Positions 8,716 through 17,866 are shown, counted from the first letter of the stretch. The stretch: DNA of 64,000 nucleotides from Mitsuokella sp. oral taxon 131 str. W9106 (GCF_000469545.1 NZ_KI273056.1:60749-124748), one strand, 5' to 3'. Notes: generated by a model not told the origin, from the sequence alone. Made by a program: numbers and translations.

Positions 8716-8744
8716 AGTATAAACCATTCTATAATGGAACACAA
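8716..8744 (-). promoter_or_regulatory. Promoter of the FIST-GGDEF gene with embedded palindrome
   Basis: Minus strand TTGTGT (8744-8739), 17-bp spacer, TATACT (8721-8716). The spacer holds CCATTCTATAATGG (8724-8737), an inverted repeat suited to a repressor. A second TATACT follows at 8710-8705 as part of an 11-bp direct repeat (GGTTTATACT twice). Confidence 0.55.
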
Positions 8745-8921
8745 TATTTCCCTTAAGGAAGAATGCTCCTAGGAAGACCGTATGGGAATCGTTCCGCATT
8801 CTATCGTATGCAATCATAATGCGACGAAACGATGAAATCGACACATGGCGCAGCCCCGTTGGATCGCGCTGGCTATCCCACGCGCAGGACTGCGAGGATG
8901 CATCCGCATCGGACGGGACGC

Positions 8922-8952
8922 AAAAAAAGCCATCGGGCGCAGGTCCGATGGC
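8922..8952 (-). terminator. Terminator of the alpha-glucoside/HAD operon
   Basis: GCCATCGG (8929-8936) pairs with CCGATGGC (8945-8952). On the minus strand the hairpin is followed by seven T. It lies about 160 bp after the HAD gene stop. Confidence 0.8.
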
Positions 8953-8978
8953 CGAAAACTTTTTCCTCTTTTCGTTTT

Positions 8979-9008
8979 TTCGTTGTTTCGTTGTTTCGTT
9001 GTTTCATT
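8979..9008. repeat. Tandem 8-bp repeat, GTTTCGTT units
   Basis: Three to four copies of GTTTCGTT in a row, the last one degenerate, inside the 459-bp gap 8655-9113. Apart from this, the terminator at 8922 and the FIST-GGDEF promoter, I see nothing else in that gap. Confidence 0.7.
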
Positions 9009-9113
9009 GCCGGCTTGCCAGGAAGCAGTCCGTTCCTATGTTCCTATGGATGCCTGCGCGGCAGCCGCGTTTTTTGCCCGAAACGGAATCGGCAGGAAGA
9101 GGCGCGGCAAGCG

Positions 9114-9887
9114 TCACCGATTCGCGTCGAGCATCGCACCGACACTCGCGCACGTCGCGCGCGCATGCGCCTTAATGGCATCGCGCGCCGTATCGACGGC
9201 ATAGCCGCCGTACGCCTCGATCATCGGCAGGTCATTGGCCTCGTCGCCGATGGCAAGGATCTCGGCGCCCTGCCAGCCGAACAGCTCAAGCGTATGCGCG
9301 ATCGCCTGCTCCTTGCTGATCGACTTCGGGATGATGTCGACGGCACAGCGGTTCGGATAGGCGTGCACCGTATCGCCGTAGCGTGCGTTGACCTCCGCGC
9401 TCGCAGCGGCAGCGTCCGCAGGATCGGTGAAGCCGAGCGCGAACTGGTGCACGCGCGGAAGATCCGCAATGGCGCTCTCCTCGATCGTCACGATCGTAAA
9501 GCCCCATTCGGTCGCCTCACGCATGACCCATGAGCCTTCGCCCGCATGGCAGAGGTACGTGCGATCCGCCGCCGAAAACGCATAGTGGAACGACTTCGCC
9601 ACCTTCGGAAGCGCCGCGACTTTCGCGAGAAGAGCGGGCGGAAGCTCCGCCTCCCAAAGCGGCCGATTGTCTGCGCCGCAGATGATGCCGCCGTTGTTCG
9701 CTGCGAGGTAGTCGTAACGGACGCCGTAGTGCGCGAGCATCGGGATGAGCATGCCGAGGTCGCGCCCCGAAACGACGCCGAACTTATGGCCTGCCGCCCG
9801 CCAACGTGCGATCGCCTCCGCATCGCTTTGCTCGATGCGCTCGTTGCGAAAGAGTGTGCCGTCGTAATCACTTGCTGCAAATTTCAT
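9114..9887 (-). CDS. HAD-superfamily hydrolase, Cof type
   Basis: Cytoplasmic phosphatase, 257 aa, usual length for Cof/YidA-like HAD enzymes. Motif I DYDGTLF (residues 7-13, nucleophile Asp7), motif II VVSGRD, Lys in ISKEQAI and motif IV IGDEANDLPM are all present. Start ATG 9887 has GAGGAGAAC immediately upstream, overlapping the end of the glucosidase gene (stop at 9898). It is the last gene of the alpha-glucoside PTS operon, which suggests it dephosphorylates a sugar phosphate from that pathway. Confidence 0.9.
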   Translation of the reverse strand: MKFAASDYDGTLFRNERIEQSDAEAIARWRAAGHKFGVVSGRDLGMLIPMLAHYGVRYDYLAANNGGIICGADNRPLWEAELPPALLAKVAALPKVAKSFHYAFSAADRTYLCHAGEGSWVMREATEWGFTIVTIEESAIADLPRVHQFALGFTDPADAAAASAEVNARYGDTVHAYPNRCAVDIIPKSISKEQAIAHTLELFGWQGAEILAIGDEANDLPMIEAYGGYAVDTARDAIKAHARATCASVGAMLDANR

Positions 9888-9897
9888 GTCGTTCTCC

Positions 9898-11565
9898 TCA
9901 TTTGATGTAGACGCGCGCCTCGCAGGGGCGAAGCGTGCCGCGCACCGTGTCCGCATAATTGCCGAAGAGGCGCTTCGCACCCGCATGGACGCCCTCGTCA
10001 TAGGGCGCATCCTTCGCCGTAAAGTTCACGAGGACGTACGCCGTATGGTCGCCGAAGCTGCGCGAAAAGGCGTAGATGCGCTCGTCTTCCTCCATGAGCT
10101 CGCGGTAGTCGCCCGCGAGCAGCACATGCGATGCCTTTCCCGCGAGGCGCTCGTGCGCGAGCGCACGGTAGTAGTTGAGCACGGATCCGGCATCCCGCTC
10201 CTCGGCCTCGACGTTCACATCGGCGAAGTCCGGATGGACGGGGAGCCACGGCGTGCCCGCCGTGAAGCCTGCGTTCTTCTCCTTTGACCACTGCATCGGC
10301 GTGCGCGCGTTGTCGCGGCTGTGCGCCTGCACGAATGCGAGCGCCTCTTTTTGGGAAAATCCCTCGTCGAGCGCGAGCTGGTACTGCCCATGCGAGGAAA
10401 TGTCGTCATAGTCTTCGATGCGCGGAAGCTTCATATTCCTCATGCCGAGCTCCTGCCCCTCGAACACGAACGGCGTGCCGCGCAGCGTGAGCAGCACCGT
10501 CGCCATCGCCTTTGCCGCGAGAATGGGATCGGCGTCTGCTGAAAAGTAGCGGCTCACGCTGCGGATCTGGTCGTGGTTCTCGAAGAAAATTGGGTACCAG
10601 CCGCTCGCCGCCGTGCCTTTCTGGCTCGCCGTGAGCGCGCCCTTGAGCTTCGTCAGCGGCCACTTCTTTGCATGGCACCAGATCTCGCCGCCCTCGAACT
10701 CGAGGTTCATGTGCGTGAACTCAAAGAGCATCGAGAACGCGCCCTTTTCCCCGACCCACTTGCAGAGGTCTTCGGGCGGCACGCTGTTCGCCTCGGCGAC
10801 GGTGAAGATGTCATGCCCGTCGAACACTTCGCGGCGGAACTCGTAGAGGAAGTCGAGGATGCCCGGCGTGTTCGCGATCATCTCGTGGATGGAGACCATG
10901 CCGTCGCCCGCGTCTGGCTTTCCGTCCGCCAAGACGGACGGCTTCTTGATGTAAACAATCGCGTCGATGCGGAAGCCGCCGACGCCCTTTCTGAGCCAAA
11001 AGTTCGCCGCGTCGTAGAGCGCATGGCGCACGGCGGGGTTCTCCCAGTTGAGATCGGGCTGCGCCTCGGCAAACGTGTGGAGGTAGTACTGGCCGCGCTC
11101 CTCTACATACGTCCATGCCGAGCCGCCGAAGATGCCGCGCCAGTTCGTCGGCGCAGAGCCGTCTTCCTTCGGATCGCGCCATATATACCAGTCCGCCTTA
11201 TCGTTCGTCCGATCCCGCTTCGATTCCAGGAACCACGGGTGCTGGTCGGAGGAATGGTTGTAGACGAGATCCATGACGATGCGGATGCCGCGCTTCTTCG
11301 CCTCGGCGATGAGCGTCTCCATGTCCTCCATCGTGCCGTAGGCGGGATCGATGGCGCAGTAGTCGGCGATATCGTAGCCGTTGTCGACCATCGGCGAAGG
11401 ATAGCAGGGCGTGAGCCAGATCGCGCCGACGCCGAGCGACTTCAGATAGTCGAGACGGCGCGTGACGCCCGGAAGGTCGCCGGTGCCCGTTCCCGTCGTA
11501 TCCTGGAAGCTTTTCGGGTAGACCTGGTAGACGAGTGTCTTCTGCCACCATTTGAGCTGATTCAT
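9898..11565 (-). CDS. GH13 alpha-glucosidase (oligo-1,6-glucosidase / phospho-alpha-glucosidase-like)
   Basis: Cytoplasmic retaining alpha-glucosidase, 555 aa, the usual size. Region I MDLVYNHSS, region II GGFRIDAI (nucleophile Asp), region III FTVAEANS (acid/base Glu) and region IV FFENHDQ are intact. It lies directly downstream of the alpha-glucoside PTS permease in the same operon, so its likely substrate is the incoming disaccharide or its 6-phosphate. It differs from the TreC at 57322 (GFRIDAIVYI versus GFRFDVVNLI in region II), which argues against trehalose-6-phosphate as the main substrate. MalL-type maltose/isomaltose hydrolysis is an alternative. Confidence 0.88.
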   Translation of the reverse strand: MNQLKWWQKTLVYQVYPKSFQDTTGTGTGDLPGVTRRLDYLKSLGVGAIWLTPCYPSPMVDNGYDIADYCAIDPAYGTMEDMETLIAEAKKRGIRIVMDLVYNHSSDQHPWFLESKRDRTNDKADWYIWRDPKEDGSAPTNWRGIFGGSAWTYVEERGQYYLHTFAEAQPDLNWENPAVRHALYDAANFWLRKGVGGFRIDAIVYIKKPSVLADGKPDAGDGMVSIHEMIANTPGILDFLYEFRREVFDGHDIFTVAEANSVPPEDLCKWVGEKGAFSMLFEFTHMNLEFEGGEIWCHAKKWPLTKLKGALTASQKGTAASGWYPIFFENHDQIRSVSRYFSADADPILAAKAMATVLLTLRGTPFVFEGQELGMRNMKLPRIEDYDDISSHGQYQLALDEGFSQKEALAFVQAHSRDNARTPMQWSKEKNAGFTAGTPWLPVHPDFADVNVEAEERDAGSVLNYYRALAHERLAGKASHVLLAGDYRELMEEDERIYAFSRSFGDHTAYVLVNFTAKDAPYDEGVHAGAKRLFGNYADTVRGTLRPCEARVYIK

Positions 11566-11589
11566 GGTATTTGGTTCCTTTCGATATAA

Positions 11590-11615
11590 CGTCCACCGCC
11601 CGCAGGCGGTGGACG
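11590..11615 (-). other. Intercistronic hairpin between PTS and glucosidase genes
   Basis: A perfect 11-bp stem CGTCCACCGCC / GGCGGTGGACG with a 4-base loop lies in the 68-bp gap inside the operon. There is no T-run, so RNA processing or stability is more likely than termination. Confidence 0.65.
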
Positions 11616-11633
11616 AGAATTGCTATGGATTGT

Positions 11634-13754
11634 TCAGAAGGTAATGATCGTCGATTCGCCGACGGCAACGGGCGCATCCGGTTCCTTCTTCATCTGCGGA
11701 TAGTCCGCAGAGTTCGTCACGGCGAGGATGATCGTATCCTTGTAGCCTGCCGCCTTGATCGCCTCGGAGCTAAACTGGATGAGCGGGTCGCCCGCCTTGA
11801 CCTTTGCGCCGTTCTTCGTGAGGAGGCGGAAGCCTTCGCCGCCCATCTTGACCGTGTCGAGACCGATGTGGATGAGGATGTCCGCACCGTTTTCAAGGCG
11901 CAGGCCGATTGCGTGGAGGCTGTCTTCCATGATCATCGTGATTTCGGCGTCTGCCGGCGCGACGACCATGTCGTTGCTCGGATTGATGGCGACGCCGTCG
12001 CCCATCATCTTCTGCGAGAACATCTCGTCCTCGACTTCTTCGATGTCGATGAGGTCGCCGGAAGCGAATGCGACGAGCCTCATCGCGCGCGTCGGATCCA
12101 TATCCGCGGCAGTCTCGCCCGAAGCGGAAGGCGCGGGGCTCGTGAGCGGTGCTTCGCCTTTCAGGAGCGCGTCGAAGTAGCCGCGCACGTTCGGCACGGA
12201 TAGCCCGACGATGACCTGCAGCGCGCGCCCGTTCTTGACGAGGCCGAACGCGCCTGCCGCCGTGAACTTGCCCGCCGGCGCGACCTTGTCGGGATCGTTG
12301 ACTGTGACGCGCAGGCGCGTCGCGCAGTTCGTGACTTCCTTGATGTTCGCCGCGCCGCCAAGGCAGTCGAGGAATACCTGCGCCTTGAGCGCATCGGGGT
12401 TTCCTGCCATGCCCTTCTTTTCCATCTCCTGCTTTGCCTTGTACTCGGCCTTCGAGAAGAGCTTGTCGTCCTCCTCGCCCTCCGTGCGGCCAGGCGTCTT
12501 GTAGTCATTGTGGAGGATCAGGTAGCGGAACACGGCGAAGTAGATGCCCGTGAAGCAGAGCCCGACGACAATCTGCATGATGTACGTGCCGGCATGATAC
12601 TGGAAGAGCGGGATCCAGTTCTGCACGAAGCAGTCGATGAGACCGCCGCCGAAATTGCCCGAAAGACCAATCGCGAAAAGCACGGAGGAAAGCGTCGCCG
12701 AGAGGACAGCGTGCACGGCGTAGAGGAGCGGCGCGACGAAGAGGAAGGTAAACTCAAGCGGCTCCGTAATGCCCGTAAGCATTGCCGTGATCGTCGCGGG
12801 GATCAGAAGAGCCGCCGTCTTCTTGCGCTTCTCGGGCTTCGCGCAGAAGTACATCGCGAGCGCGGCGCCCGGAAGGCCGAATACCTTCGCGCTGCCGTGG
12901 AGCGCAAAGCCGCCTGCGGGGAAGAGCTCGGCGAGGCTCTTCGCGCTCGTCGCAAAGTCATTGAGGTGCTGCAGCCAGTACGCCTGGATGCCGCCGTCGC
13001 AGACCGCAGGGCCGTAGATGAACGGCAGGTAAATGAAGTGATGGAGACCGGCCGGGAGCAGGATGCGCTCCGAGAACGTGTACGCCCAGACGCCCAAGAT
13101 GCCGCTCGTCTTGAGGAAGAACTGGAACGACTCGATCGCGTGCTGGATCTCCGGCCAAACCACGCAGAATACGAACGCCATCGGGATCATGACGACGAAG
13201 CCAATCGCGACGACGCATGCCGGTCCCTTGAACGTGCCGAGCCAGTCCGGCACCTGCGTGTCGTAGAAGTGGTTGTGCAGGTAGGCGCTGCAGCAGGCGA
13301 TGAAGATCGCGCCGAGCATGCCCATGTCGAGCGTCTTGATGTTCGCGATCATCGCAAGCCCGGTGCCAGGGCCTGCCGCCTGCTCGTAGTTGACGCCGAA
13401 GAACGGCGCGTGCAGCGTGAGGAATCCCGAAATGAAGTAGTTGAACACCATGTAGATGACGAATGCTTCCATCGCGCAGCGCGCGGGCTCTTTCTTCGCA
13501 AAACCGATCGGGACGGCGATCGCGAAGAGGATCGGCATCTGCGAGAACACCGTCCACGCGCCCTGCTCGACCACGTACCAAAAATCATACCAAAGCGTCC
13601 CCTGTGCGGCGAGCGAGCCCAAAAGCCCCGTATTTTTCGCCACGATGGAGACGGCTACCGTGAGACCGAAGAATGCGAACAGAATGACCGGCGTGTACAT
13701 CGCGCCGCCGAACCGCTGCAATTCCTGCATGACACGGTCTTTACTGATTGCCAT
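11634..13754 (-). CDS. PTS alpha-glucoside/glucose-family transporter EIICBA
   Basis: Inner-membrane permease that imports and phosphorylates a sugar, 706 aa with domain order C-B-A. EIIC (about 1-430) has ten or so membrane segments and motifs GLHHFIYLPF and GITEPLEF of the maltose/alpha-glucoside (GlvC/MalP) branch. EIIB (about 455-545) carries the phosphorylated Cys in EVTNCATRLRV. EIIA (about 580-706) carries the His in ILIHIGLDTV. ATG 13754 (MAISKDRV) has AAAGGAG seven bases upstream; in-frame starts further upstream have none. It opens the operon with the GH13 enzyme and HAD phosphatase and lies next to an RpiR regulator. Confidence 0.92.
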   Translation of the reverse strand: MAISKDRVMQELQRFGGAMYTPVILFAFFGLTVAVSIVAKNTGLLGSLAAQGTLWYDFWYVVEQGAWTVFSQMPILFAIAVPIGFAKKEPARCAMEAFVIYMVFNYFISGFLTLHAPFFGVNYEQAAGPGTGLAMIANIKTLDMGMLGAIFIACCSAYLHNHFYDTQVPDWLGTFKGPACVVAIGFVVMIPMAFVFCVVWPEIQHAIESFQFFLKTSGILGVWAYTFSERILLPAGLHHFIYLPFIYGPAVCDGGIQAYWLQHLNDFATSAKSLAELFPAGGFALHGSAKVFGLPGAALAMYFCAKPEKRKKTAALLIPATITAMLTGITEPLEFTFLFVAPLLYAVHAVLSATLSSVLFAIGLSGNFGGGLIDCFVQNWIPLFQYHAGTYIMQIVVGLCFTGIYFAVFRYLILHNDYKTPGRTEGEEDDKLFSKAEYKAKQEMEKKGMAGNPDALKAQVFLDCLGGAANIKEVTNCATRLRVTVNDPDKVAPAGKFTAAGAFGLVKNGRALQVIVGLSVPNVRGYFDALLKGEAPLTSPAPSASGETAADMDPTRAMRLVAFASGDLIDIEEVEDEMFSQKMMGDGVAINPSNDMVVAPADAEITMIMEDSLHAIGLRLENGADILIHIGLDTVKMGGEGFRLLTKNGAKVKAGDPLIQFSSEAIKAAGYKDTIILAVTNSADYPQMKKEPDAPVAVGESTIITF

Positions 13755-13820
13755 ACCAATTCTCCTTTCCGATGCCAACCGGGCACCGCCCATTCGGGGG
13801 TGCACTTCCCAACTGCTCCT

Positions 13821-13849
13821 AGTATAAGCCGAAACAAGGGGAATCACAA
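13821..13849 (-). promoter_or_regulatory. Promoter of the alpha-glucoside PTS operon
   Basis: Minus strand TTGTGA (13849-13844), 17-bp spacer, TATACT (13826-13821). It lies between the RpiR regulator stop and the PTS start. Confidence 0.65.
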
Positions 13850-13924
13850 TAGATTCCGCCTATCTTGACACGCCTGCACCACGGCGTAACATGGTACGCC
13901 GCGCGTACTTCGGTACAGTGGGCG

Positions 13925-14710
13925 TCAGCTCTCGCCTTCCCGCTCCTGCAGACGGTGCATATACATGCGGTAGCGCACGTACCATATCTCGACAAGCATG
14001 AAGTACGGCATCATCGACTTGAATGCAACGTGCCCGTCGGGATTCTCGTAGAGCTGGAATTCGGCAGGCGAGATGTAGAGATTGACCGTCGAGAGGCTCG
14101 CGAGCGTATTGTCGTGAAGCTGGGTGATCGAAATGACCGGCACATCGAGCAGCCGAAGCGAGCGCGCGAACTCCGTCACAGGCGCCGTCTCGCCTGAAAG
14201 CGAGACGATGATGAAGAGATCGTCCTTCGTGACCGACTTCAGGATCGAGCGGAACTCCTCATGTGCGGGGATCTCGAAGAGCAGCACGTTGTCGTAAAAA
14301 AAGAGCCGCTTCAGCTCTCGCAGGACATTCGCCTGCACGTAACCAGACGCATAGGCAAAGATGCGGTTCGCCTCGTGGATGAGACGGCTCGCCGCATCAA
14401 AATTGCGCTTGAAGATGCGCTCGCCCGTCTTGAGGTAGAAATCGCGCAGGTCGGCGAGCACGTCTTCGCTGTGGTAGGTCGGCTCCTGCTGCTCCAGCTT
14501 GAGCATGGCCTTCAGCTCGCCAAAGCCGTCGAAGCCGAGCTTCTGCGAGAAGCGTACGATCGTCGTGCTCGAGACGGCGCAGGCACGCGCGAGCTCGTGG
14601 ATGGAAATGCGCCGTGCCTTCGCACGGTGCTGCAAAATGTACTTCCATATGACCATATCCGTTTCGCCGAGCACCGTACGCTTGGCGTTGATCAGCTCAT
14701 CGAGTTTCAT
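13925..14710 (-). CDS. RpiR-family transcriptional regulator
   Basis: 261-aa regulator with an N-terminal RpiR helix-turn-helix (about 1-78; SIHELARACAVSSTTIVRFS) and a C-terminal SIS sugar-phosphate isomerase fold (about 100-230; FIIVSLSGETAPV). Start ATG 14710 has AAAAGGGAG upstream; the in-frame start 23 codons earlier lacks a site. It lies just upstream of, and in the same direction as, the alpha-glucoside PTS operon. The likely role is sensing the sugar phosphate made by that PTS, as GlvR does for glv in Bacillus. Activator or repressor cannot be told from sequence. Confidence 0.88.
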   Translation of the reverse strand: MKLDELINAKRTVLGETDMVIWKYILQHRAKARRISIHELARACAVSSTTIVRFSQKLGFDGFGELKAMLKLEQQEPTYHSEDVLADLRDFYLKTGERIFKRNFDAASRLIHEANRIFAYASGYVQANVLRELKRLFFYDNVLLFEIPAHEEFRSILKSVTKDDLFIIVSLSGETAPVTEFARSLRLLDVPVISITQLHDNTLASLSTVNLYISPAEFQLYENPDGHVAFKSMMPYFMLVEIWYVRYRMYMHRLQEREGES

Positions 14711-14850
14711 CGTATCTCCCTTTTGCGCGCGAAAGGACCGCCGCCTTTCTGCGCGTATCGCGTATGTGGCATAAAGCATGGAACGGGATGCATGCCGTGG
14801 ATCCGTCGGTGCAATGCTTTCTACTGAATATTAATATAACACAAACAAAA

Positions 14851-14883
14851 GGAAAAGAAAACCGCCTGCGAAAGCGACGGTTT
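14851..14883 (-). terminator. Terminator of the trk operon
   Basis: Minus strand: AAACCGTC pairs with GGCGGTTT (8 bp, one G-U) and is followed by TTTCTTTTCC. Confidence 0.7.
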
Positions 14884-14899
14884 CCATGCGCTTCGCGCG

Positions 14900-16351
14900 T
14901 TACCAACGATTGCCCTTCTGCCAAAAATCGGGCGTGAGCATGACGAGCAGCGTGACCATTTCAAGCCTGCCGAGCAGCATGGAAACGCAGATCACGCTCT
15001 TCGTGAAATCCGATAGTCCCGCATACGTCTCCGTCGCGCCCGCGACGCCGAACGCAGGTCCAATGCCGCCCATCGTCGAGATGGAAATCCCGATCGCGTC
15101 GAACGCCGCAATGCCGTCTGCCGTCAGCAGCAAGGCGAAAAATGCGATGAGGAAGATGTATAGGGAAAAGAACTGCCCGACGCGCAGGAGCGTCTCCTCG
15201 CTGACCTTCGCCCCGTTCATGCGCACCTCGACGACACGGCGCGGATTGAGCTTTTGATGCACGACCGCCCATGCGTTCTTCACGAGCAGCACGACGCGCG
15301 CGATCTTGAGGCCGCTCGCCGCTGAGCCTGCACAGCCACCGCCGACCATGAGCAGGAGAAAGATGCCCTTGGAAAAGCTCGGCCACATCTCAAAATCCGC
15401 CGAGACGAAGCCCGTTGTCGAAAGCGAGCCGACCTGAAAACTCGCATAGCGAAACGCCGTGCGCCAATCCAGTCCCATCGCACAGGCGAGATTCGCCGTG
15501 ATGAGCGCCATCGCCCCCGCGAGAATCCCAAGATACCATTTGAACTCCGTATTGCGCAGGAGGACCGTAGGTCCTTTCTGCCAGACGCGGTAGTAAAGGC
15601 CGAAGTTGCCGCCCGCGAGAATCATGAATACGGTCATGGCAGTCTCAAGGCGGATGCTATGAAAGTGCATCGCGCTGTCATCATACGTAGAAAATCCGCC
15701 CGCGCAGACCGTGCTCATCGCGTGCATGCCGGCCTGCATCAGCGGCAGCCCGCAAAGCACGTAGATCCCTGCCACAACAGCCGTAAAGAATACGTACATC
15801 TGAAAGAGCGCCTTCGTCATGTCACGCAGGCGCGGCAGCACGCGCTCGCGCGTTGGTCCCGTCGTCTCCGCATTGTACATGTAGATCGTACTCTGCCCCG
15901 TCTGCGGCAGAAGCGCGATAAAGATGACGATGATGCCGAGCCCCCCAAACCAATTTGTCATCATGCGCCAAAAGAGCAGACTTGCGGGAAGTCCCGAAAG
16001 CGTCGGAAAAACCGTCGCCCCTGTCCCCGTAAAGCCCGAAATGCTCTCGACCAAGCCGTCTAAAAGCCCCAAATAGCCGCCCATCAGATACGGGAGCATG
16101 CCGAGCGCCGGCGCGATCATCCAGCCAAATCCCGTGACCGCGATGCCCTCGCGCATCGTCAGTGCCTTCTCGGAAGCGCGTCCCTTCGTGTAAAGATACG
16201 TGCCAAGGAAGGCGGCGAGCGTGCATGACAGGAGGAATGCGCGCGCCGAGGCTTCGCCGCGCACCATGGCCATCACGAGCGGAATGCCCATGACAGCCGT
16301 CTCCGCGAACACGAGCCGCCCCAAAATGTAGAGGATAACCCTCGCATCCAC
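14900..16351 (-). CDS. trkH: K+ uptake channel subunit TrkH (first paralogue)
   Basis: Integral membrane K+ translocating subunit, 483 aa, four membrane-pore-membrane repeats. Filter loops are recognisable: GFTGTGATV (P1), VCAGGFSTY (P2), SLSTTGFVS (P3) and TMGGIGPAF (P4). Each keeps the key glycine. It requires the TrkA peripheral subunit encoded two genes upstream. The operon order is trkA, a second trkH, then this one, with 22 bp between the two trkH genes. The start ATG follows AAGGAGGGAAG. Confidence 0.93.
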   Translation of the reverse strand: MDARVILYILGRLVFAETAVMGIPLVMAMVRGEASARAFLLSCTLAAFLGTYLYTKGRASEKALTMREGIAVTGFGWMIAPALGMLPYLMGGYLGLLDGLVESISGFTGTGATVFPTLSGLPASLLFWRMMTNWFGGLGIIVIFIALLPQTGQSTIYMYNAETTGPTRERVLPRLRDMTKALFQMYVFFTAVVAGIYVLCGLPLMQAGMHAMSTVCAGGFSTYDDSAMHFHSIRLETAMTVFMILAGGNFGLYYRVWQKGPTVLLRNTEFKWYLGILAGAMALITANLACAMGLDWRTAFRYASFQVGSLSTTGFVSADFEMWPSFSKGIFLLLMVGGGCAGSAASGLKIARVVLLVKNAWAVVHQKLNPRRVVEVRMNGAKVSEETLLRVGQFFSLYIFLIAFFALLLTADGIAAFDAIGISISTMGGIGPAFGVAGATETYAGLSDFTKSVICVSMLLGRLEMVTLLVMLTPDFWQKGNRW

Positions 16352-16373
16352 GCTTCTTCCCTCCTTATTTCCG

Positions 16374-17837
16374 TCACCAATGGCGGCGGAAATACCGCAC
16401 GCCCTGGTCGAGCAAAATCAAAAACGAAAAAATCTCCACGCGCCCAAGCACCATGACCACGCTCGCGAAGAGCTGCATCCATCCCGGTGCCCACGAAAAG
16501 CCGACCGGCGCGAAAAGGGACGCCGCCGCGCCCGTGCTCGTGAGACAGCCCGCCGCGACCGCCATCGCGCGCATGAGCGGCAGCCCCGAAAGCGAAAGCA
16601 CGAGCGAACTCGCAAAAAAAACCGCGACGAAAAGGTAAAAGAACGTCAGGATGCGCTGCGCGATCTTCGGCGCGACGGCAAGCCCGTCCATCTTGATGCT
16701 CACGACCATGTGCGGGTGCAGCGTGCGGCGCACCTCGGCGAGCGCAAGACGCACGAGCACGGCGACGCGCATGAGCTTCAGCCCGCCGCCCGCCGCGCCG
16801 ATGCAGCCGCCGACAAACGCGAGGAGCAGCAAGTAGAGCCGCGCGAACGGCGACCAGTCTGCAAGCGGCGCGGCGACGTAGCCCGTCGTCGTCAGAAACG
16901 ACACGGCATGGAAAAAACCGTAGCGCAGGCTGTCAAAGAGCGCGAGGCGGTCATGGAAAAAGAGCACCGCCGACAGCAGGAAACCGCTCGCGAGAATGCC
17001 AAAGACGTATAGGCGAAGCTCCATGTCGCGCCAAAGCAGCGCAAAGCGCCTGCTGTGCCAAGCGCGCCAGCAGAGCAGGAGATTCATTCCTGCAAACAGC
17101 ATCGTGATGCCGCCCGCAAGCTCGAGCGCGCCGTTTGCGTGCGCGGCAAAGAGCGCATAGTCCGCACTGCCGCCCGACGACACCGTCACCATCGCGCGCG
17201 TCACCGCTGCAAGCGGCATAAGCCCCGCGAGGAAATACAGGACGGAGGAAACCGCCGTAAGCGCGGCGTATACCGAAAGCCCCTGCCGCACCGAGGCGAC
17301 CATGCGGTTCCAGACCGGGCTGAAGGAGAGCGACTGCCGCGCCGTAAGCGTAAGCCCGAAGCAGCCGCTGACATTCGGCAGGATGGCGACGAGCACGATG
17401 ACAAAGACGCCGCCGCCGACCCAGCAGAGCAGGCTGTGCCAGAGCACGACGGACCGCACCGTCACCTCCGGGTACGACAAGCAGCTCAGCCCCGTCGTCG
17501 TCAGTGCCGACATGCTTTCAAAAAACGCCGCCGCAGGCGAGGAAAGGACATGTGCGAGGAGAAACGGCTGCATGGAAAACAGCGCGAGGAACGGCCATAC
17601 GCCGACCATCGCAAGCGCGCTCTCGACGACGCGCATCTGCCGCCGCCCGCCTTCGCCCATGGCGGCAAGGCGCGCAAGCAGCGTGCCGCCCGCCGCCGCG
17701 CAAAGCGCTGGCAGAAAAAAAGGAAGGGCATCTTCGCCCCAAAGCAGCGCCGCAGCGAGCGGCACGAGGAGAGCGAGCGCGAGAACCTGCGCCATGCGCC
17801 CCAGAAACAGCGGCAAAAGCGAATCCACCTGCCCCAC
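16374..17837 (-). CDS. TrkH-family K+ channel subunit (second paralogue, GTG start)
   Basis: 487 aa from GTG 17837, which has AAGGAGG eight bases upstream; longer frames run back into trkA. Predicted membrane protein with the TrkH/KtrB fold. The filter loops differ from the neighbour: LTTTGLSCL (P1), SSGGSADY (P2), LTTTGYVAA (P3) and LTSTGAAAS (P4). Motif GGGLKLMRV after P3 is family-typical. It lies 29 bp after the trkA stop. The divergence suggests a channel with a different affinity or partner ion rather than a recent duplicate. Confidence 0.88.
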   Translation of the reverse strand: MGQVDSLLPLFLGRMAQVLALALLVPLAAALLWGEDALPFFLPALCAAAGGTLLARLAAMGEGGRRQMRVVESALAMVGVWPFLALFSMQPFLLAHVLSSPAAAFFESMSALTTTGLSCLSYPEVTVRSVVLWHSLLCWVGGGVFVIVLVAILPNVSGCFGLTLTARQSLSFSPVWNRMVASVRQGLSVYAALTAVSSVLYFLAGLMPLAAVTRAMVTVSSGGSADYALFAAHANGALELAGGITMLFAGMNLLLCWRAWHSRRFALLWRDMELRLYVFGILASGFLLSAVLFFHDRLALFDSLRYGFFHAVSFLTTTGYVAAPLADWSPFARLYLLLLAFVGGCIGAAGGGLKLMRVAVLVRLALAEVRRTLHPHMVVSIKMDGLAVAPKIAQRILTFFYLFVAVFFASSLVLSLSGLPLMRAMAVAAGCLTSTGAAASLFAPVGFSWAPGWMQLFASVVMVLGRVEIFSFLILLDQGVRYFRRHW

Positions 17838-17866
17838 GGGCTCTCCCTCCTTTCCGGTTCCCGCGA

